From: CBDFKU01 sp965248975
GTDB taxonomy: Bacteria; Chloroflexota; Dehalococcoidia; Lucifugimonadales; JAGWBF01
Reading direction: 5' to 3'
DNA length: 64,000 nucleotides
Assembly: GCA_965248975.1 (NCBI GenBank)
Contig: CBDFKU010000013.1
Span: forward strand, 124,001 to 188,000
This document shows positions 17,210-25,753 of this stretch, in pieces. Below the pieces are notes generated by a model, which saw only the letters and a program-made list of their open reading frames with translations, ran no database searches and was not told where the DNA came from. Position 1 is the stretch's first letter. Each line of letters opens with the position of its first letter. Position numbers and translations under genes: made by a program.

Positions 17210-18175
17210 ATGGCGGGCGAGGACCGGGCGATGCCCCCGGACGACTTCAAGAGCAAGGGCCTGCTTTCCAACGGCGCCCTGGTGCCCGCCAGGGCGGCCT
17301 TCCGCTCAATGCGCCCCATCCAGTGGAGCAAGAATGTCCTGGTGTTCCTGCCCCTGGCCTTCTCGATAGAAGAGCGGTGGTCCTTCGACGACCTGGAGCT
17401 GGGGGAGCTGTTCCTGAGGGCGATGGTGGGGGCGGTAATTTTCTGCGCGCTGTCGGGGGCCATCTACATCGTCAACGACATATTCGACCGGGAGCGGGAC
17501 AGGACCCATCCCCGGAAGCGGACGAGGCCCATCGCCTCTGGTGAGCTGCCCCTTCCAGCGGCCCAAACCGTTGTGGTGCTGTTGGCGGCCGTGTCCCTGG
17601 CCGGCGCATTCCTGCTGGGGACCGGCTTCGGCATTGTCTGCCTGGCCTACATCGCGATGAACCTGGCCTACTCGTCCTTTTTGAAGAACATCATCATCCT
17701 GGACGTGATGATCGTGGGCGCCGGCTACCTGCTGCGGGTCGTGGCGGGGGCGCTAATCATCGACGTCAGCATCTCGCCCTGGCTATATACCACCATTGGG
17801 TTGGGCGCCCTCTTCATAGCCCTGGGGAAGAGGTTCAGCGAGCTCAAGGCGGCGGGCAACGAAGCCTCCGGCCAGCGAGCGGTCCTAGAGGAGTACAGCC
17901 AGGCGTTCCTCGGCCAGCTCATCAGTATCACGGGAACCGCCGCCCTGGTAGGCTACGCCCTCTACACTTTTACCGCTAGCAACGTGCCCGAGAATCACAG
18001 CATGATGCTGACGGTGCCCTTCGTGATCTTCGGGTTGTTCCGCTACCTCTACCTCATTAACCACACAGACCAGGCCGAAAGCCCCGAGCTGGTGATAATC
18101 AGGGACGTGCCCCTGGTGGTGGCCGTGGTGGCCTGGGCGGTGACGGCCATCGTAGTTCTGGCCGTGAGCCGGTAG
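17210..18175 (+). CDS. UbiA prenyltransferase, decaprenyl-phosphate phosphoribosyltransferase type
   Basis: A 321-residue membrane protein of the UbiA superfamily. MRPIQWSKNVLVFLPLAF followed by the Asp-rich motif NDIFDRERDRTHPRKRTRP and IASGELP is the pattern of 5-phosphoribosyl-1-diphosphate:decaprenyl-phosphate phosphoribosyltransferases, which make the lipid precursor of arabinose donors. A second Asp region (LGALFIALGKRFSELK) follows near residue 200, and about nine hydrophobic helices are visible. It follows the flippase-like gene by 7 nt, so both are probably co-expressed. The specific donor and acceptor are inferred from the motif; other UbiA activities are less likely because the QW-KN start is typical of this subgroup. 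Confidence 0.85.
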   Translation: MAGEDRAMPPDDFKSKGLLSNGALVPARAAFRSMRPIQWSKNVLVFLPLAFSIEERWSFDDLELGELFLRAMVGAVIFCALSGAIYIVNDIFDRERDRTHPRKRTRPIASGELPLPAAQTVVVLLAAVSLAGAFLLGTGFGIVCLAYIAMNLAYSSFLKNIIILDVMIVGAGYLLRVVAGALIIDVSISPWLYTTIGLGALFIALGKRFSELKAAGNEASGQRAVLEEYSQAFLGQLISITGTAALVGYALYTFTASNVPENHSMMLTVPFVIFGLFRYLYLINHTDQAESPELVIIRDVPLVVAVVAWAVTAIVVLAVSR

Positions 18176-18214
18176 CCCGGCAACGACTCTTACCCCCAAG
18201 TCGTTCGCGGTCCG

Positions 18215-18243
18215 TTGACAGCCTCTCGGGCCCTACCTATACT
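18215..18243 (+). promoter_or_regulatory. promoter for the exonuclease gene
   Basis: Perfect TTGACA (18215-18220), 17-nt spacer, TATACT (18238-18243). Transcription would start near 18250, so translation must begin downstream, which supports the GTG at 18278. Confidence 0.7.
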
Positions 18244-18277
18244 CAACTACCTGAGCGCCGCGAGCGGGAGCCGCCCC

Positions 18278-19153
18278 GTGAAACTCCACCTGGTCGACGG
18301 GACTTACGAGCTGTTTCGGGCCTACTTCGCCATGCCGCCACTGACCTCTCCGGACGGGCGGCCGGTCGGGGCGGTGCGAGGACTGATCCAGACTCTGCTG
18401 GTGCTGCTCCGCCAAGATGACGTGACCTATGTAGCTTGCGCCTTCGATCACGTCATCGAGTCCTTCAGGAACGATCTCTTCGCCGGATACAAGACAGGCC
18501 ACGGGGTGCCGGAAGACCTGCTGAGTCAGTTCGACTTGGCCGAGCGAGCGACCCACTCGTTGGGCATCGTGACGTGGCCAATGATCGAGTACGAAGCCGA
18601 CGACGCCATGGCAACGGCCGCCCACCGCTGGTGGGACGCCCCGGAGGTGCACCAGGTCGTAATCTGCTCGCCGGACAAGGACTTGAGTCAGATGGTGCGG
18701 AGCGATCGGGTGGTCTGCCTCGATCGTCGCAGGAGCGTAACACTGGATGAGGCCGGGGTGAAGGAGAAGTTCGGGGTCCCGCCCGGCTCCATCCCGGATT
18801 ACCTGGCCCTGGTGGGGGACGCCGCCGATGGCATCCCCGGCATACCCCGCTGGGGAGCCAAGACGGCGGGCCAGGTGTTGCGGAGGTACTGTCATATAGA
18901 AAGCATCCCGGACGACCACTCCCAATGGGATATCGAGCTGAGGGGAGCCGGGGCCGTCGCCAAAAGCCTGGCGGGGCTGCGGCAGGAGGCGATGCTCTAC
19001 AAGGAGTTGGCCACGCTGCGGGTCGACGTACCCATCGGCGATGACCTGGATGGCCTGCGATGGCGTGGCGTCCGCAGGAAGGACCTGGATGGGCTTTACG
19101 AGGACCTGGGCTTCGAGGGCCTGATAGAGCTTCCGGACAGAGGGTCAGAATGA
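18278..19153 (+). CDS. 5'-3' exonuclease (DNA polymerase I N-terminal domain-like/FEN family)
   Basis: A 291-residue stand-alone 5'-3' exonuclease/flap endonuclease domain, homologous to the N-terminal part of DNA polymerase I, which removes RNA primers and flaps. Visible elements are KLHLVDGTYELFRAYFAMPP (first metal-binding Asp) at the N-terminus, YEADDAMATAA near residue 110, CSPDKDLSQMV near 130, and the helix-hairpin-helix DYLALVGDAADGIPGIP near 175. The promoter at 18215-18243 rules out a start at 18215; the GTG at 18278 follows GGGAG. It overlaps the next gene by 4 nt (ATGA), so both share a transcript. Confidence 0.88.
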   Translation: MKLHLVDGTYELFRAYFAMPPLTSPDGRPVGAVRGLIQTLLVLLRQDDVTYVACAFDHVIESFRNDLFAGYKTGHGVPEDLLSQFDLAERATHSLGIVTWPMIEYEADDAMATAAHRWWDAPEVHQVVICSPDKDLSQMVRSDRVVCLDRRRSVTLDEAGVKEKFGVPPGSIPDYLALVGDAADGIPGIPRWGAKTAGQVLRRYCHIESIPDDHSQWDIELRGAGAVAKSLAGLRQEAMLYKELATLRVDVPIGDDLDGLRWRGVRRKDLDGLYEDLGFEGLIELPDRGSE

Positions 19154-20292
19154 ACATGAACGACACACCGGTGAACATCTTCGAGTACGAATCTCGGGCC
19201 AGAGAGCTGCTGCCCAGGCACGAGTACGACTTCATCGCCGGGGGAGCCACCGACGAGATCACCCTGAACAGAACCCGCGACGCCTTCGACTCCATCGCTC
19301 TGCGGCCACGCATGCTGGTGGACGTCAGCCGGAGGGACCTGGCCACCACCGTCCTCGGACAGAAAATCGATCTGCCCATCATGCTGGCGCCTGCGGGTGG
19401 ACACGGCCGAGCCCATCCCGAGGCCGAGGCGCCCACCGCCCGGGCGGCAGGAGCGGCCGGAACGGTCATGGTGGTCAGCTCGGGGTCGACCATTACCCTG
19501 GAGGAGATCGCCGGAGCGTCCACGGGTCCCATCTGGTACCAGCAGTACCTCTTCAACGACCGAGACCTGACCCTGTCCATGGCGCGTCGCGCCGCGGAGG
19601 CCGGGTACACCGCCCTGTGCTTGACCCTGGACGCCACGGTGCGGGCCAAGCGGGAGCGCAACATCCGCAACGACTACCGGATTGCGCCGTCGGCCAACTA
19701 CGTGGGGCTGGGTCTCCAGGACCAGGCTTACAGCGGAGGTGACACCGACGCCCCTCGGGGGATTCTCACCCTCCTGGACCGCTCGGCAACCTGGTCAGAG
19801 GTGGAGCGCTTGGCGGCCAACACGTCCTTGCCGCTGCTGGTGAAGGGCATAATGACCGCCGAGGATGCCCGCCTATGTGTCGAGCACGGGGTAAAGGCGC
19901 TGGTCGTCTCCAATCACGGCGCACGCCAGCTGGACACCACCTTCGCCACGATCGAGGTCCTCCCAGAGGTGGTGGACGCGGTGCAGGGCCGCCTGGAGGT
20001 CTACCTGGACGGGGGAATCCGGCGTGGCACCGACGTGCTGAAGGCCCTGGCGCTGGGGGCCCGGGCAGTGCTCATCGGCCGGCCCCTCTTCTGGGGCCTG
20101 GCGGTCGGTGGGGAAGCAGGGGTGGTGTCGGTGCTACGGATGCTCGGTGAGGAGCTGGAGGCGGCCATGAGCATGTGCGGCTGCCCTACCCTCGCCGATA
20201 TAGACCCCAGTGTCATCGGGGCGGTCTCTTCCGTCGCGTCCCCGTTGTTCCCGCCCGGAGGCATCGGTCTGCCGCCGATATCCCGAGCCTAA
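19150..20292 (+). CDS. FMN-dependent alpha-hydroxy acid dehydrogenase family protein
   Basis: A 380-residue flavoprotein of the lactate/glycolate oxidase family, oxidising an L-2-hydroxy acid to the 2-keto acid. Motifs visible are YDFIAGGATDEITLNRTRDA near residue 25, PIMLAPAGGHGRAHPEAE near residue 78, WYQQYLFNDRD near 130, and the active-site SNHGARQLDT near 255 with the catalytic His and Arg. The C-terminal LDGGIRRGTDVLKALALGA is the FMN phosphate-binding segment. The ATG at 19150 overlaps the exonuclease stop codon. The usual SPTA-type loop is replaced by APAGGHG, so the hydroxy acid used may be atypical. Confidence 0.9.
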   Translation: MNMNDTPVNIFEYESRARELLPRHEYDFIAGGATDEITLNRTRDAFDSIALRPRMLVDVSRRDLATTVLGQKIDLPIMLAPAGGHGRAHPEAEAPTARAAGAAGTVMVVSSGSTITLEEIAGASTGPIWYQQYLFNDRDLTLSMARRAAEAGYTALCLTLDATVRAKRERNIRNDYRIAPSANYVGLGLQDQAYSGGDTDAPRGILTLLDRSATWSEVERLAANTSLPLLVKGIMTAEDARLCVEHGVKALVVSNHGARQLDTTFATIEVLPEVVDAVQGRLEVYLDGGIRRGTDVLKALALGARAVLIGRPLFWGLAVGGEAGVVSVLRMLGEELEAAMSMCGCPTLADIDPSVIGAVSSVASPLFPPGGIGLPPISRA

Positions 20293-22034
20293 TACCCCCT
20301 CGCCTCGGCGACTCGGAACACGTCCGCACCGCCGTGGACCCGGCCGGTGTCGTGGTCCACCAGGATGCTGAGGGGCGTGGCGAAGTTGATGTCCGCCGCG
20401 GTTTCCTCCACCACCGCTATCCTGTGGCCCATGGCCGAAAGCGCGGCCAGGGCGGCCTCGTCCAGACGGATGTCCGCCAGGGTATCGTTGGCGCTGGCGT
20501 CCACCCTGGGCTGGGTGATGGCTTCCTGGATTCCCATGCCGAACTCGGCGACGTTGAGGAACACCTGGACGTTGGCGTTGATGATGCGGCGGCCTCCCGG
20601 GGAGCCGATGCTCAGGTAGGGCCGTCCTTCCTTCAGCACGATAATGGTGGCCATGTTGGTCAGGGGCCGTTTCCAGGGGGCGATGGAGTTGGCCGTCCCT
20701 GGCTTAGGGTTGAGCCAGATCATGCCGTTGTTCCACAGCACCCCAAGGCCCGCCGTCATCATCTTGGACCCGAACGCGCTAACTGCCGTCTGGGTGCAGG
20801 ACACCAGGTTGCGCTCCCGGTCCACCACGCCGAAGTGGGTGGTGCAATCCCCGTCGCCCGGAGGTGATGTGGGATAAGCGGCGGTCCTCTGACGCCCCTC
20901 GTGGGCCCAGGGATCGTGCAACGCGTCGGCCGAATAGCGTACCCACGGCTCGGGGTCTCCGTCCGACCAGCTACCCGCATGGCGCCCGTCGATGAGCCCC
21001 GCCAGCTCCCGGGCGTACTCCCTGGAGAGGATGCCTTTCATCGGCACGTCCACCATATCCGCGTCGCCCAGGTAGTGGTACCGGTCGGCGAAGGCGTGGC
21101 GAGCCGCCTCGACGAATGTATGCAGGTATTCGGGCGAGTTGTGGCCTTTGAAGCGCAGGTCCAAGCCTTCTAGGATGTTCAGCGTCTGGAGCAAGGTAGT
21201 GCCGCCATGATGTACGTCCGCGGCCAGCACCTGTAGGCCTCGATAAGTGATGGTAGCCGGGTCTCTAGCTACGGCCCGGTAGGACGCCAGGTCGTCTCGG
21301 GTGATCAGGCCTCCGTTGGCCGCCATGTCTTCCTCGATGGCCGCGGCCACCTCACCTCCGTAGAAGCCTTCCGCGCCCTTGGCGGCGATGAGCCTCAGGA
21401 CACGGCCCAGGTCCTTCTGGACCAGCACCTCGGCCGGGGCGGGAGAGTGCTTGAGGGGACGCCCGTCCGGGAGGAATACCTCGGCCGCTGCCGGCGACCT
21501 TCGTATGACGTCCATAGCGTTGGCGATGCATAGGGACAGGTACCATGAGACGGGGAAGCCCTCTTCCGCCAGGGCTATCGCCGGCTCCATCACCTGTTGC
21601 AGCGGCAGCTTCCCGGACATCGTGTGGGCCAGGCACAGCCCTGAAACCGTGCCCGGCACCGCGATGGAGCGGTAGCCCTCCACGTTCTCGTTGCCCTCCA
21701 CGTCGTAGATAGCGATGCCGGTGCCGGCGCCGTCCAGGACACGGTACATGTCGGGCCTCGCGGCTTTAGGGGCCCGGGGCGGGTACTCTACCACCGTGCT
21801 CTTACCCAGGGAGGCCAGGTGGATCACCATGAACCCGGTGCCGGCCACGCAGCTCATCATCGGCTCCACCACGCTGATGGCGAAACCCGTGGCCACGGCG
21901 GCGTCTATGGCGTTGCCGCCCTCCTTCAGGATGTCGATTCCAGCCTGGGCCGCCAAGGGATGTTTGGCTACCACCATACCCTGCTCGGCCACCGCTTCCT
22001 CTTTGGACGGTAACCATCGGCTGCGTAGCGTCAT
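20289..22034 (-). CDS. ggt: gamma-glutamyltransferase family protein (2)
   Basis: A 581-residue gamma-glutamyltranspeptidase-family Ntn-hydrolase. The N-terminal ILKEGGNAIDAAVATGFAIS motif and EPMMSCVAGTGFM are typical. The processing site CTTHFGVVDRERNLVSCTQ is well conserved, with Thr398 as the predicted nucleophile. C-terminal motifs are APWKRPLTNMATIIVLKEG and SIGSPGGRRIINANVQ. The ATG at 22034 has GGGAGGG upstream and the promoter at 22070-22099; the longer reading from 22085 is not supported. It converges with the hydroxyacid dehydrogenase, overlapping it by 4 nt. It differs clearly from copy 1, so it is an old paralog and not a recent duplicate. Confidence 0.92.
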   Translation of the reverse strand: MTLRSRWLPSKEEAVAEQGMVVAKHPLAAQAGIDILKEGGNAIDAAVATGFAISVVEPMMSCVAGTGFMVIHLASLGKSTVVEYPPRAPKAARPDMYRVLDGAGTGIAIYDVEGNENVEGYRSIAVPGTVSGLCLAHTMSGKLPLQQVMEPAIALAEEGFPVSWYLSLCIANAMDVIRRSPAAAEVFLPDGRPLKHSPAPAEVLVQKDLGRVLRLIAAKGAEGFYGGEVAAAIEEDMAANGGLITRDDLASYRAVARDPATITYRGLQVLAADVHHGGTTLLQTLNILEGLDLRFKGHNSPEYLHTFVEAARHAFADRYHYLGDADMVDVPMKGILSREYARELAGLIDGRHAGSWSDGDPEPWVRYSADALHDPWAHEGRQRTAAYPTSPPGDGDCTTHFGVVDRERNLVSCTQTAVSAFGSKMMTAGLGVLWNNGMIWLNPKPGTANSIAPWKRPLTNMATIIVLKEGRPYLSIGSPGGRRIINANVQVFLNVAEFGMGIQEAITQPRVDASANDTLADIRLDEAALAALSAMGHRIAVVEETAADINFATPLSILVDHDTGRVHGGADVFRVAEARGY

Positions 22035-22069
22035 ATTGCCCTCCCAGCGGACGGACTTGCGATGTCGCG

Positions 22070-22099
22070 ATTGTAGGGTCGGCACGCGGGGAGCGTCAA
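22070..22099 (-). promoter_or_regulatory. promoter for the second gamma-glutamyltransferase
   Basis: Minus strand TTGACG (22099-22094), 18-nt spacer, TACAAT (22075-22070). The predicted start near 22063 precedes the ATG at 22034. Confidence 0.55.
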
Positions 22100-22178
22100 G
22101 CGCGTCGGCTGCAGCGGCCCGGACGGTGTTGTAGAATAGCGTGGTCGGAGTCGGAATCGTGACTCAGGAGGGTGCGTG

Positions 22179-23372
22179 ATGATAACGAAGTTCGGTACCG
22201 TGTACGCAGGCCACGTGGACATGGACAACATCGGGCTGGAAGGTACGCCGGCAAACGACCGATGGCTGTCCGATGACCTCCTGTCCTCCGTGTTCCACAA
22301 GTTCGAGGCCATGGCCCGTCTGATGGACCGGCTGGGCTACGAGGCAATCTGGGGAGCGGAGCACCATTTCCAGCGCGAGGGGTACGAGTGCATCCCCAAC
22401 CTCATGATGCTTTTCGTCCACCTGGCCCAGGTCACCGAGAAGCTCAAGTTCGGTTGCGCCTTCAACATCGCGCCCATGTGGAATCCCCTGCGACTGGCAG
22501 AGGACTACGCCACCGCCGACATCCTGACCGATGGTCGGGTGATCTTCGGCGTGGGGCGGGGCTACCACACCCGTGAGGTGGAGACCTTCGGCGCCCCGAT
22601 GATCGATGGTGACGCCAACCGGGACCTGTTCGAGGAGCAGGTGGAGATCGTCTTCAAGGCCTTCAACGAGCCCGCCTTCTCCCATCACGGAAAGCACTAC
22701 GACCTGCCGCCACAATTGCCCTATCGCGGCTATGAGTTGGAGGAGCTCACCCTGGTGCCCCGGCCCAAGCACCTACCGGTGGAGTGCTGGCAGCCCATCG
22801 TCAGCGCCACCCAGCGTGGCCTGGACTTCATGGTGAAGCATGGCATCAAGGGCATCATCGGCGGAGGAGCGGCGGCGGGAGGCGCCGCCGAGGGGATGGT
22901 GCAGGCCTGGCAGGACGCCCTGAGGAGGGGCGGCCGGGAGACCGAGCTAGGCACCGACCTGATCATCGGGTACTCTGTCCACATCGCCGATACCGAGAAG
23001 AAGGCGATGGACGATGTCAGGAGCTACTTCGAGGAGAACATGAAGATGTTCGCGCCGCTGGGGTTCGTGCGGGGCCTTGACGACGCACAAATTCGAGCCC
23101 TGGGTGACCCCCGCACGGCGCGGCAGCCGGGCCTGCCCACCATCGAGAGGGCGGTGGAACAGCGGTCGTGGCTGTGCGGGCCTCCGGAGCTGGTCACCGA
23201 GAGGCTGATGGAGATCCAGGAGAGGTACCCCGGCCTGGATCAGGTGAACGTGCAGTGCACCACCATGGGCACCCCCCTGGAGGTGACCCTGGAGCAGCTG
23301 GAGCGTTTCGGCAAAGAGGTGATGCCCGCCTTCAAGAGCCAGGCCAAGGCCCCGGCAGCAGCCGGCGGTTAG
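22179..23372 (+). CDS. LLM class flavin-dependent oxidoreductase (1)
   Basis: A luciferase-like TIM-barrel flavin monooxygenase/reductase of 397 residues. WGAEHHFQREGYECIPN near residue 55, RLAEDYATADILTDGRVIFG near 107 and GVGRGYHTREVETFG near 127 are the family's conserved blocks. A glycine/alanine-rich insertion (GIIGGGAAAGGAAEGM) lies near residue 230. The ATG at 22179 is preferred with AGGAGGG upstream; a GTG at 22176 is adjacent. Relatives use reduced FMN or F420 to oxidise small organics; the substrate is unknown. A second LLM paralog lies at 28120. Confidence 0.9.
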   Translation: MITKFGTVYAGHVDMDNIGLEGTPANDRWLSDDLLSSVFHKFEAMARLMDRLGYEAIWGAEHHFQREGYECIPNLMMLFVHLAQVTEKLKFGCAFNIAPMWNPLRLAEDYATADILTDGRVIFGVGRGYHTREVETFGAPMIDGDANRDLFEEQVEIVFKAFNEPAFSHHGKHYDLPPQLPYRGYELEELTLVPRPKHLPVECWQPIVSATQRGLDFMVKHGIKGIIGGGAAAGGAAEGMVQAWQDALRRGGRETELGTDLIIGYSVHIADTEKKAMDDVRSYFEENMKMFAPLGFVRGLDDAQIRALGDPRTARQPGLPTIERAVEQRSWLCGPPELVTERLMEIQERYPGLDQVNVQCTTMGTPLEVTLEQLERFGKEVMPAFKSQAKAPAAAGG

Positions 23373-23384
23373 CGACCGGAAGGG

Positions 23385-24194
23385 ATGCAAAACCGCTACG
23401 TAGGCGACGTCGGGGACTTCGGGAAGTACGCGCTGCTGAAGGCGTTGTGCTCGCCCGACAGTCCTCCGGATGGGCCGACTCTGTCCCTGGGAGTCGTATG
23501 GTACCTCTTCCCCGACGAGGCCGGAACCGGGGATGGCAAGTACACCGGGTACCTGGACGACTCGCATCGGAACAGGTCTGAATACCGGAGCTGCGACCCT
23601 TCTCTGTATGATGCGCTGCGGGAGATCGTGTGCCATGAGCGGGGCAGAACGGTCGAGGCTGTTCGCCGGCGCGGTATCCTGCCCCCTGGTGCGGTGAGCT
23701 ACGAGGCGTCCCTGACCTTCGACGGCCTCTCAGGCAGGGGGCCGGCAGCCAGGGCCGCACGCCTCGACCATCGGTGTCGCTGGGCTCAGAATGCTCTGGA
23801 TGCCATGGCCGGCTGCGACCTGGTGTTCATCGACCCGGACAACGGGCTGGAGACCCGCAGCACCGCCCGACACCACGTTCGCGGTCCCAAGTACGCCACC
23901 TTCGACGAGCTCCAGCCCTACGTGGAACGGGGGCAGAGTCTGATCGTCTACCATCACATCGGCCGCCGAGGGATAGCCGACAGCCAGGTCCGGACGAAGC
24001 TCGCACAGCTCGAGGAGCGGCTGGAAGGTTGTGACCGACCCTTCGCCCTGATGTATCGCCGGGGTACGTCGAGGGCATATCTTATGGTCCCGGCTCCGGC
24101 GCACCGGGAGGTGCTCCTGGACAGGTCCAGCAGGTTTGCCCGTGGACCCTGGACCCGGCACTTCGACGAGGTTTCCACCGCAGCAAGGACCTAG
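23385..24194 (+). CDS. conserved protein of unknown function
   Basis: A 269-residue protein that I recognise as a type found in many bacteria but without an assigned function. The N-terminus reads MQNRYVGDVGDFGKYALLKA, and a central strand CDLVFIDPDNGLE (around residue 145) is followed by QSLIVYHHIGRRG, a layout like a Rossmann methyltransferase-type domain. The end of the protein contains AYLMVPAPAH. It is 12 nt downstream of the LLM gene. An IS1182-like element is inserted exactly at its TAG stop codon and the coding sequence is left whole. Enzyme activity is possible, but nothing specific can be claimed. Confidence 0.75.
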   Translation: MQNRYVGDVGDFGKYALLKALCSPDSPPDGPTLSLGVVWYLFPDEAGTGDGKYTGYLDDSHRNRSEYRSCDPSLYDALREIVCHERGRTVEAVRRRGILPPGAVSYEASLTFDGLSGRGPAARAARLDHRCRWAQNALDAMAGCDLVFIDPDNGLETRSTARHHVRGPKYATFDELQPYVERGQSLIVYHHIGRRGIADSQVRTKLAQLEERLEGCDRPFALMYRRGTSRAYLMVPAPAHREVLLDRSSRFARGPWTRHFDEVSTAART

Positions 24195-24195
24195 C

Positions 24196-24207
24196 AGCCC
24201 GTCCGAG
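24196..24207 (+). repeat. left terminal inverted repeat of the IS
   Basis: AGCCCGTCCGAG, identical to the reverse complement of 25742-25753; it starts two bases after the stop codon of the unknown-function gene. Confidence 0.85.
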
Positions 24208-24213
24208 GATTAT

Positions 24214-24909
24214 CTAACGGTGCTTGCGGGTCAGCGCCAATGGATCGCGACAACTAATTTTGCCGGTTGCCCCGGCCGGCCCCCAGATAGCTTTGGGAAT
24301 AGCGCCGTGCTCAACTACCTCGGCAAAGTTCCTGATGCGTTGGGCTGGCCCATCGACCCGTGCTTTCCTGTGCAGATTGACCCCAAAGCGGAACAGTTTG
24401 AGCAGGTTGTGGCTGGTGCATATCAGCGACCATTCGCCGTTCACCTTCTCCAGTCCCCGCAGCAGGAACTGCCGGAATCCCCGGCCCTGCTTGATCTGGC
24501 CGAATACCGGCTCCACAGTTTGCATCCGCAAAGCGTAGCGCTGCCGACCCCGCCTGGTCTGTAACTTCCGTCGCATCCGGTCCCTGGGAGACAGATGGCT
24601 GGGTATGCGACCTCGGGGCGCGGGTGGCACAACCCGGCCGTGGCGGGTCTGCTCCGGCGCGACGAACGGGTCCACGCCCAGAGCATAGAGCTCGTCGACT
24701 GCCTTTGCCGAGTAATAGCCAGCATCGGCGGATACTTCCCTGGGGACTGCACCGACGTTGTCGATGGTCTCCTCCATCATCGCCGCAGCCTGTTGCTTAT
24801 CCGAAGTCTGGTTGGTGGCCCACGCCGCCACGATCACCTGGTGAGCGCTGTCCACCACCGCCTGACAGTTGTACGCTTGCAGGAAGTCCTTTCCTCCAGG
24901 TGCGGGCAT
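24214..24909 (-). CDS. IS1182-like transposase, C-terminal part
   Basis: A 231-residue open frame in register with 24916-25680, separated from it only by a TAG codon and two further codons. It starts PAPGGKDFLQAYNCQAVVD, the transposase core strand with a likely catalytic Asp, and contains VSADAGYYSAKAVDELYALG (second acidic region) and VEPVFGQIKQGRGFRQFLLRG near the C-terminus, the region that normally holds the catalytic Glu. Adding the N-terminal part and the stop codon gives about 489 codons, the usual length of this family. Alone it is not expected to be active. Confidence 0.85.
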   Translation of the reverse strand: MPAPGGKDFLQAYNCQAVVDSAHQVIVAAWATNQTSDKQQAAAMMEETIDNVGAVPREVSADAGYYSAKAVDELYALGVDPFVAPEQTRHGRVVPPAPRGRIPSHLSPRDRMRRKLQTRRGRQRYALRMQTVEPVFGQIKQGRGFRQFLLRGLEKVNGEWSLICTSHNLLKLFRFGVNLHRKARVDGPAQRIRNFAEVVEHGAIPKAIWGPAGATGKISCRDPLALTRKHR

Positions 24910-24915
24910 GATGCG

Positions 24916-25680
24916 CTACTCGGTATCGGTGAAGTTACGCTGGGCCTTGTCGTCGGGCACCCCCGGGTGCTTACCACCTTCGGCCTCGGCCTGTTCGCCA
25001 GCCGCCTGCGCCTCGGCTTCCAGCGCCGCCATGGCTTCCCATATCTTCTCCAACCGAGCCTCTCGAAAGGCCAACTCCTCAGGCAACTCATCTCCACGCT
25101 TGTCTTTGCCGTACCGCCGGTCTTCCTCATCATCCGCTGCCTGGGCCTGTCGCAACAACTCCGCTACCTCCGCCGCCAACTGCGCTGCCTTCTCCTTCAT
25201 CCGTTGGTAACTCATCGCCTTATGCTTCGATGCGTTGGCCTTGACCTTCGTGCCGTCCAGCGCCACGTGCCCCAGCTTCACCAGACCCGCCTGCTGGCAC
25301 AACGCCAGTATCTGTACGAACAGGCCCGACAGCGCATCCACATGATCCTTGCGAAAGTCGGAGATGGTCCGGAAGTCCGGTGTGTTGTTCGCCGCCAACA
25401 CCCTGAAGGCGATGTCCTCGTGGAGACGCTGGGCGATGCGGCGTGAGGACGCCACCCCCACGCAGTAGCCGTAGAGCAACACCTTGACCATCATCCGTGG
25501 ATGATACGGTGGCCCGCCACGCCGTTCCCGCTCGTAGCGAGCGGTGACCTTCGACATGTCCAACTGGTCCACCACGTCGGATATGAAGTAGGCCAGATGG
25601 TCGTCAGGCAGCCACTCCTGCAACGCCGCTGGCAACAGCAACTGCTGGTCGGGTTCGTAGGAAAGGTAGGTCTTGCTCAT
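24916..25680 (-). CDS. IS1182-like transposase, N-terminal part (ends at in-frame TAG)
   Basis: The first 254 residues of the transposase, starting MSKTYLSYEPDQQLLLPAAL at the ATG 25680 (GGGAG upstream). It has the DUF772-type N-terminal domain: HPRMMVKVLLYGYCVGVASS near residue 60, and DFRTISDFRKDHVDALSGLF near 105 followed by VALDGTKVKANASKHKAMSY, which carries the first catalytic Asp. A Glu-rich linker follows. The TAG at 24916-24918 lies within NFTDTE*RIMP, where relatives usually read through as a sense codon, so a single base change appears to have inactivated the gene. Confidence 0.85.
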   Translation of the reverse strand: MSKTYLSYEPDQQLLLPAALQEWLPDDHLAYFISDVVDQLDMSKVTARYERERRGGPPYHPRMMVKVLLYGYCVGVASSRRIAQRLHEDIAFRVLAANNTPDFRTISDFRKDHVDALSGLFVQILALCQQAGLVKLGHVALDGTKVKANASKHKAMSYQRMKEKAAQLAAEVAELLRQAQAADDEEDRRYGKDKRGDELPEELAFREARLEKIWEAMAALEAEAQAAGEQAEAEGGKHPGVPDDKAQRNFTDTE

Positions 25681-25741
25681 CAACGACTCCCCGCTACTGG
25701 GCTGGGCCCATCATACCACCAAACACTCGCCAACCGTGTTT

Positions 25742-25753
25742 CTCGGACGGGCT
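25742..25753 (-). repeat. right terminal inverted repeat of the IS
   Basis: Reverse complement reads AGCCCGTCCGAG, identical to 24196-24207; CCTAG follows outside it. Confidence 0.85.

Larger units (their letters stand above)
24195..25753 (-). mobile_element. IS1182-like insertion sequence with degraded transposase
   Basis: About 1.56 kb bounded by 12-bp perfect inverted repeats AGCCCGTCCGAG (24196-24207 and its complement at 25742-25753). The five bases CCTAG occur on both sides (24190-24194 and 25754-25758) and are read as the target-site duplication, containing the palindrome CTAG. The single transposase gene, on the minus strand, is broken by one in-frame TAG at 24916-24918. Its product resembles IS1182/IS5-like DDE transposases. 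Intact ends and target repeat suggest a fairly recent insertion. Confidence 0.88.
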
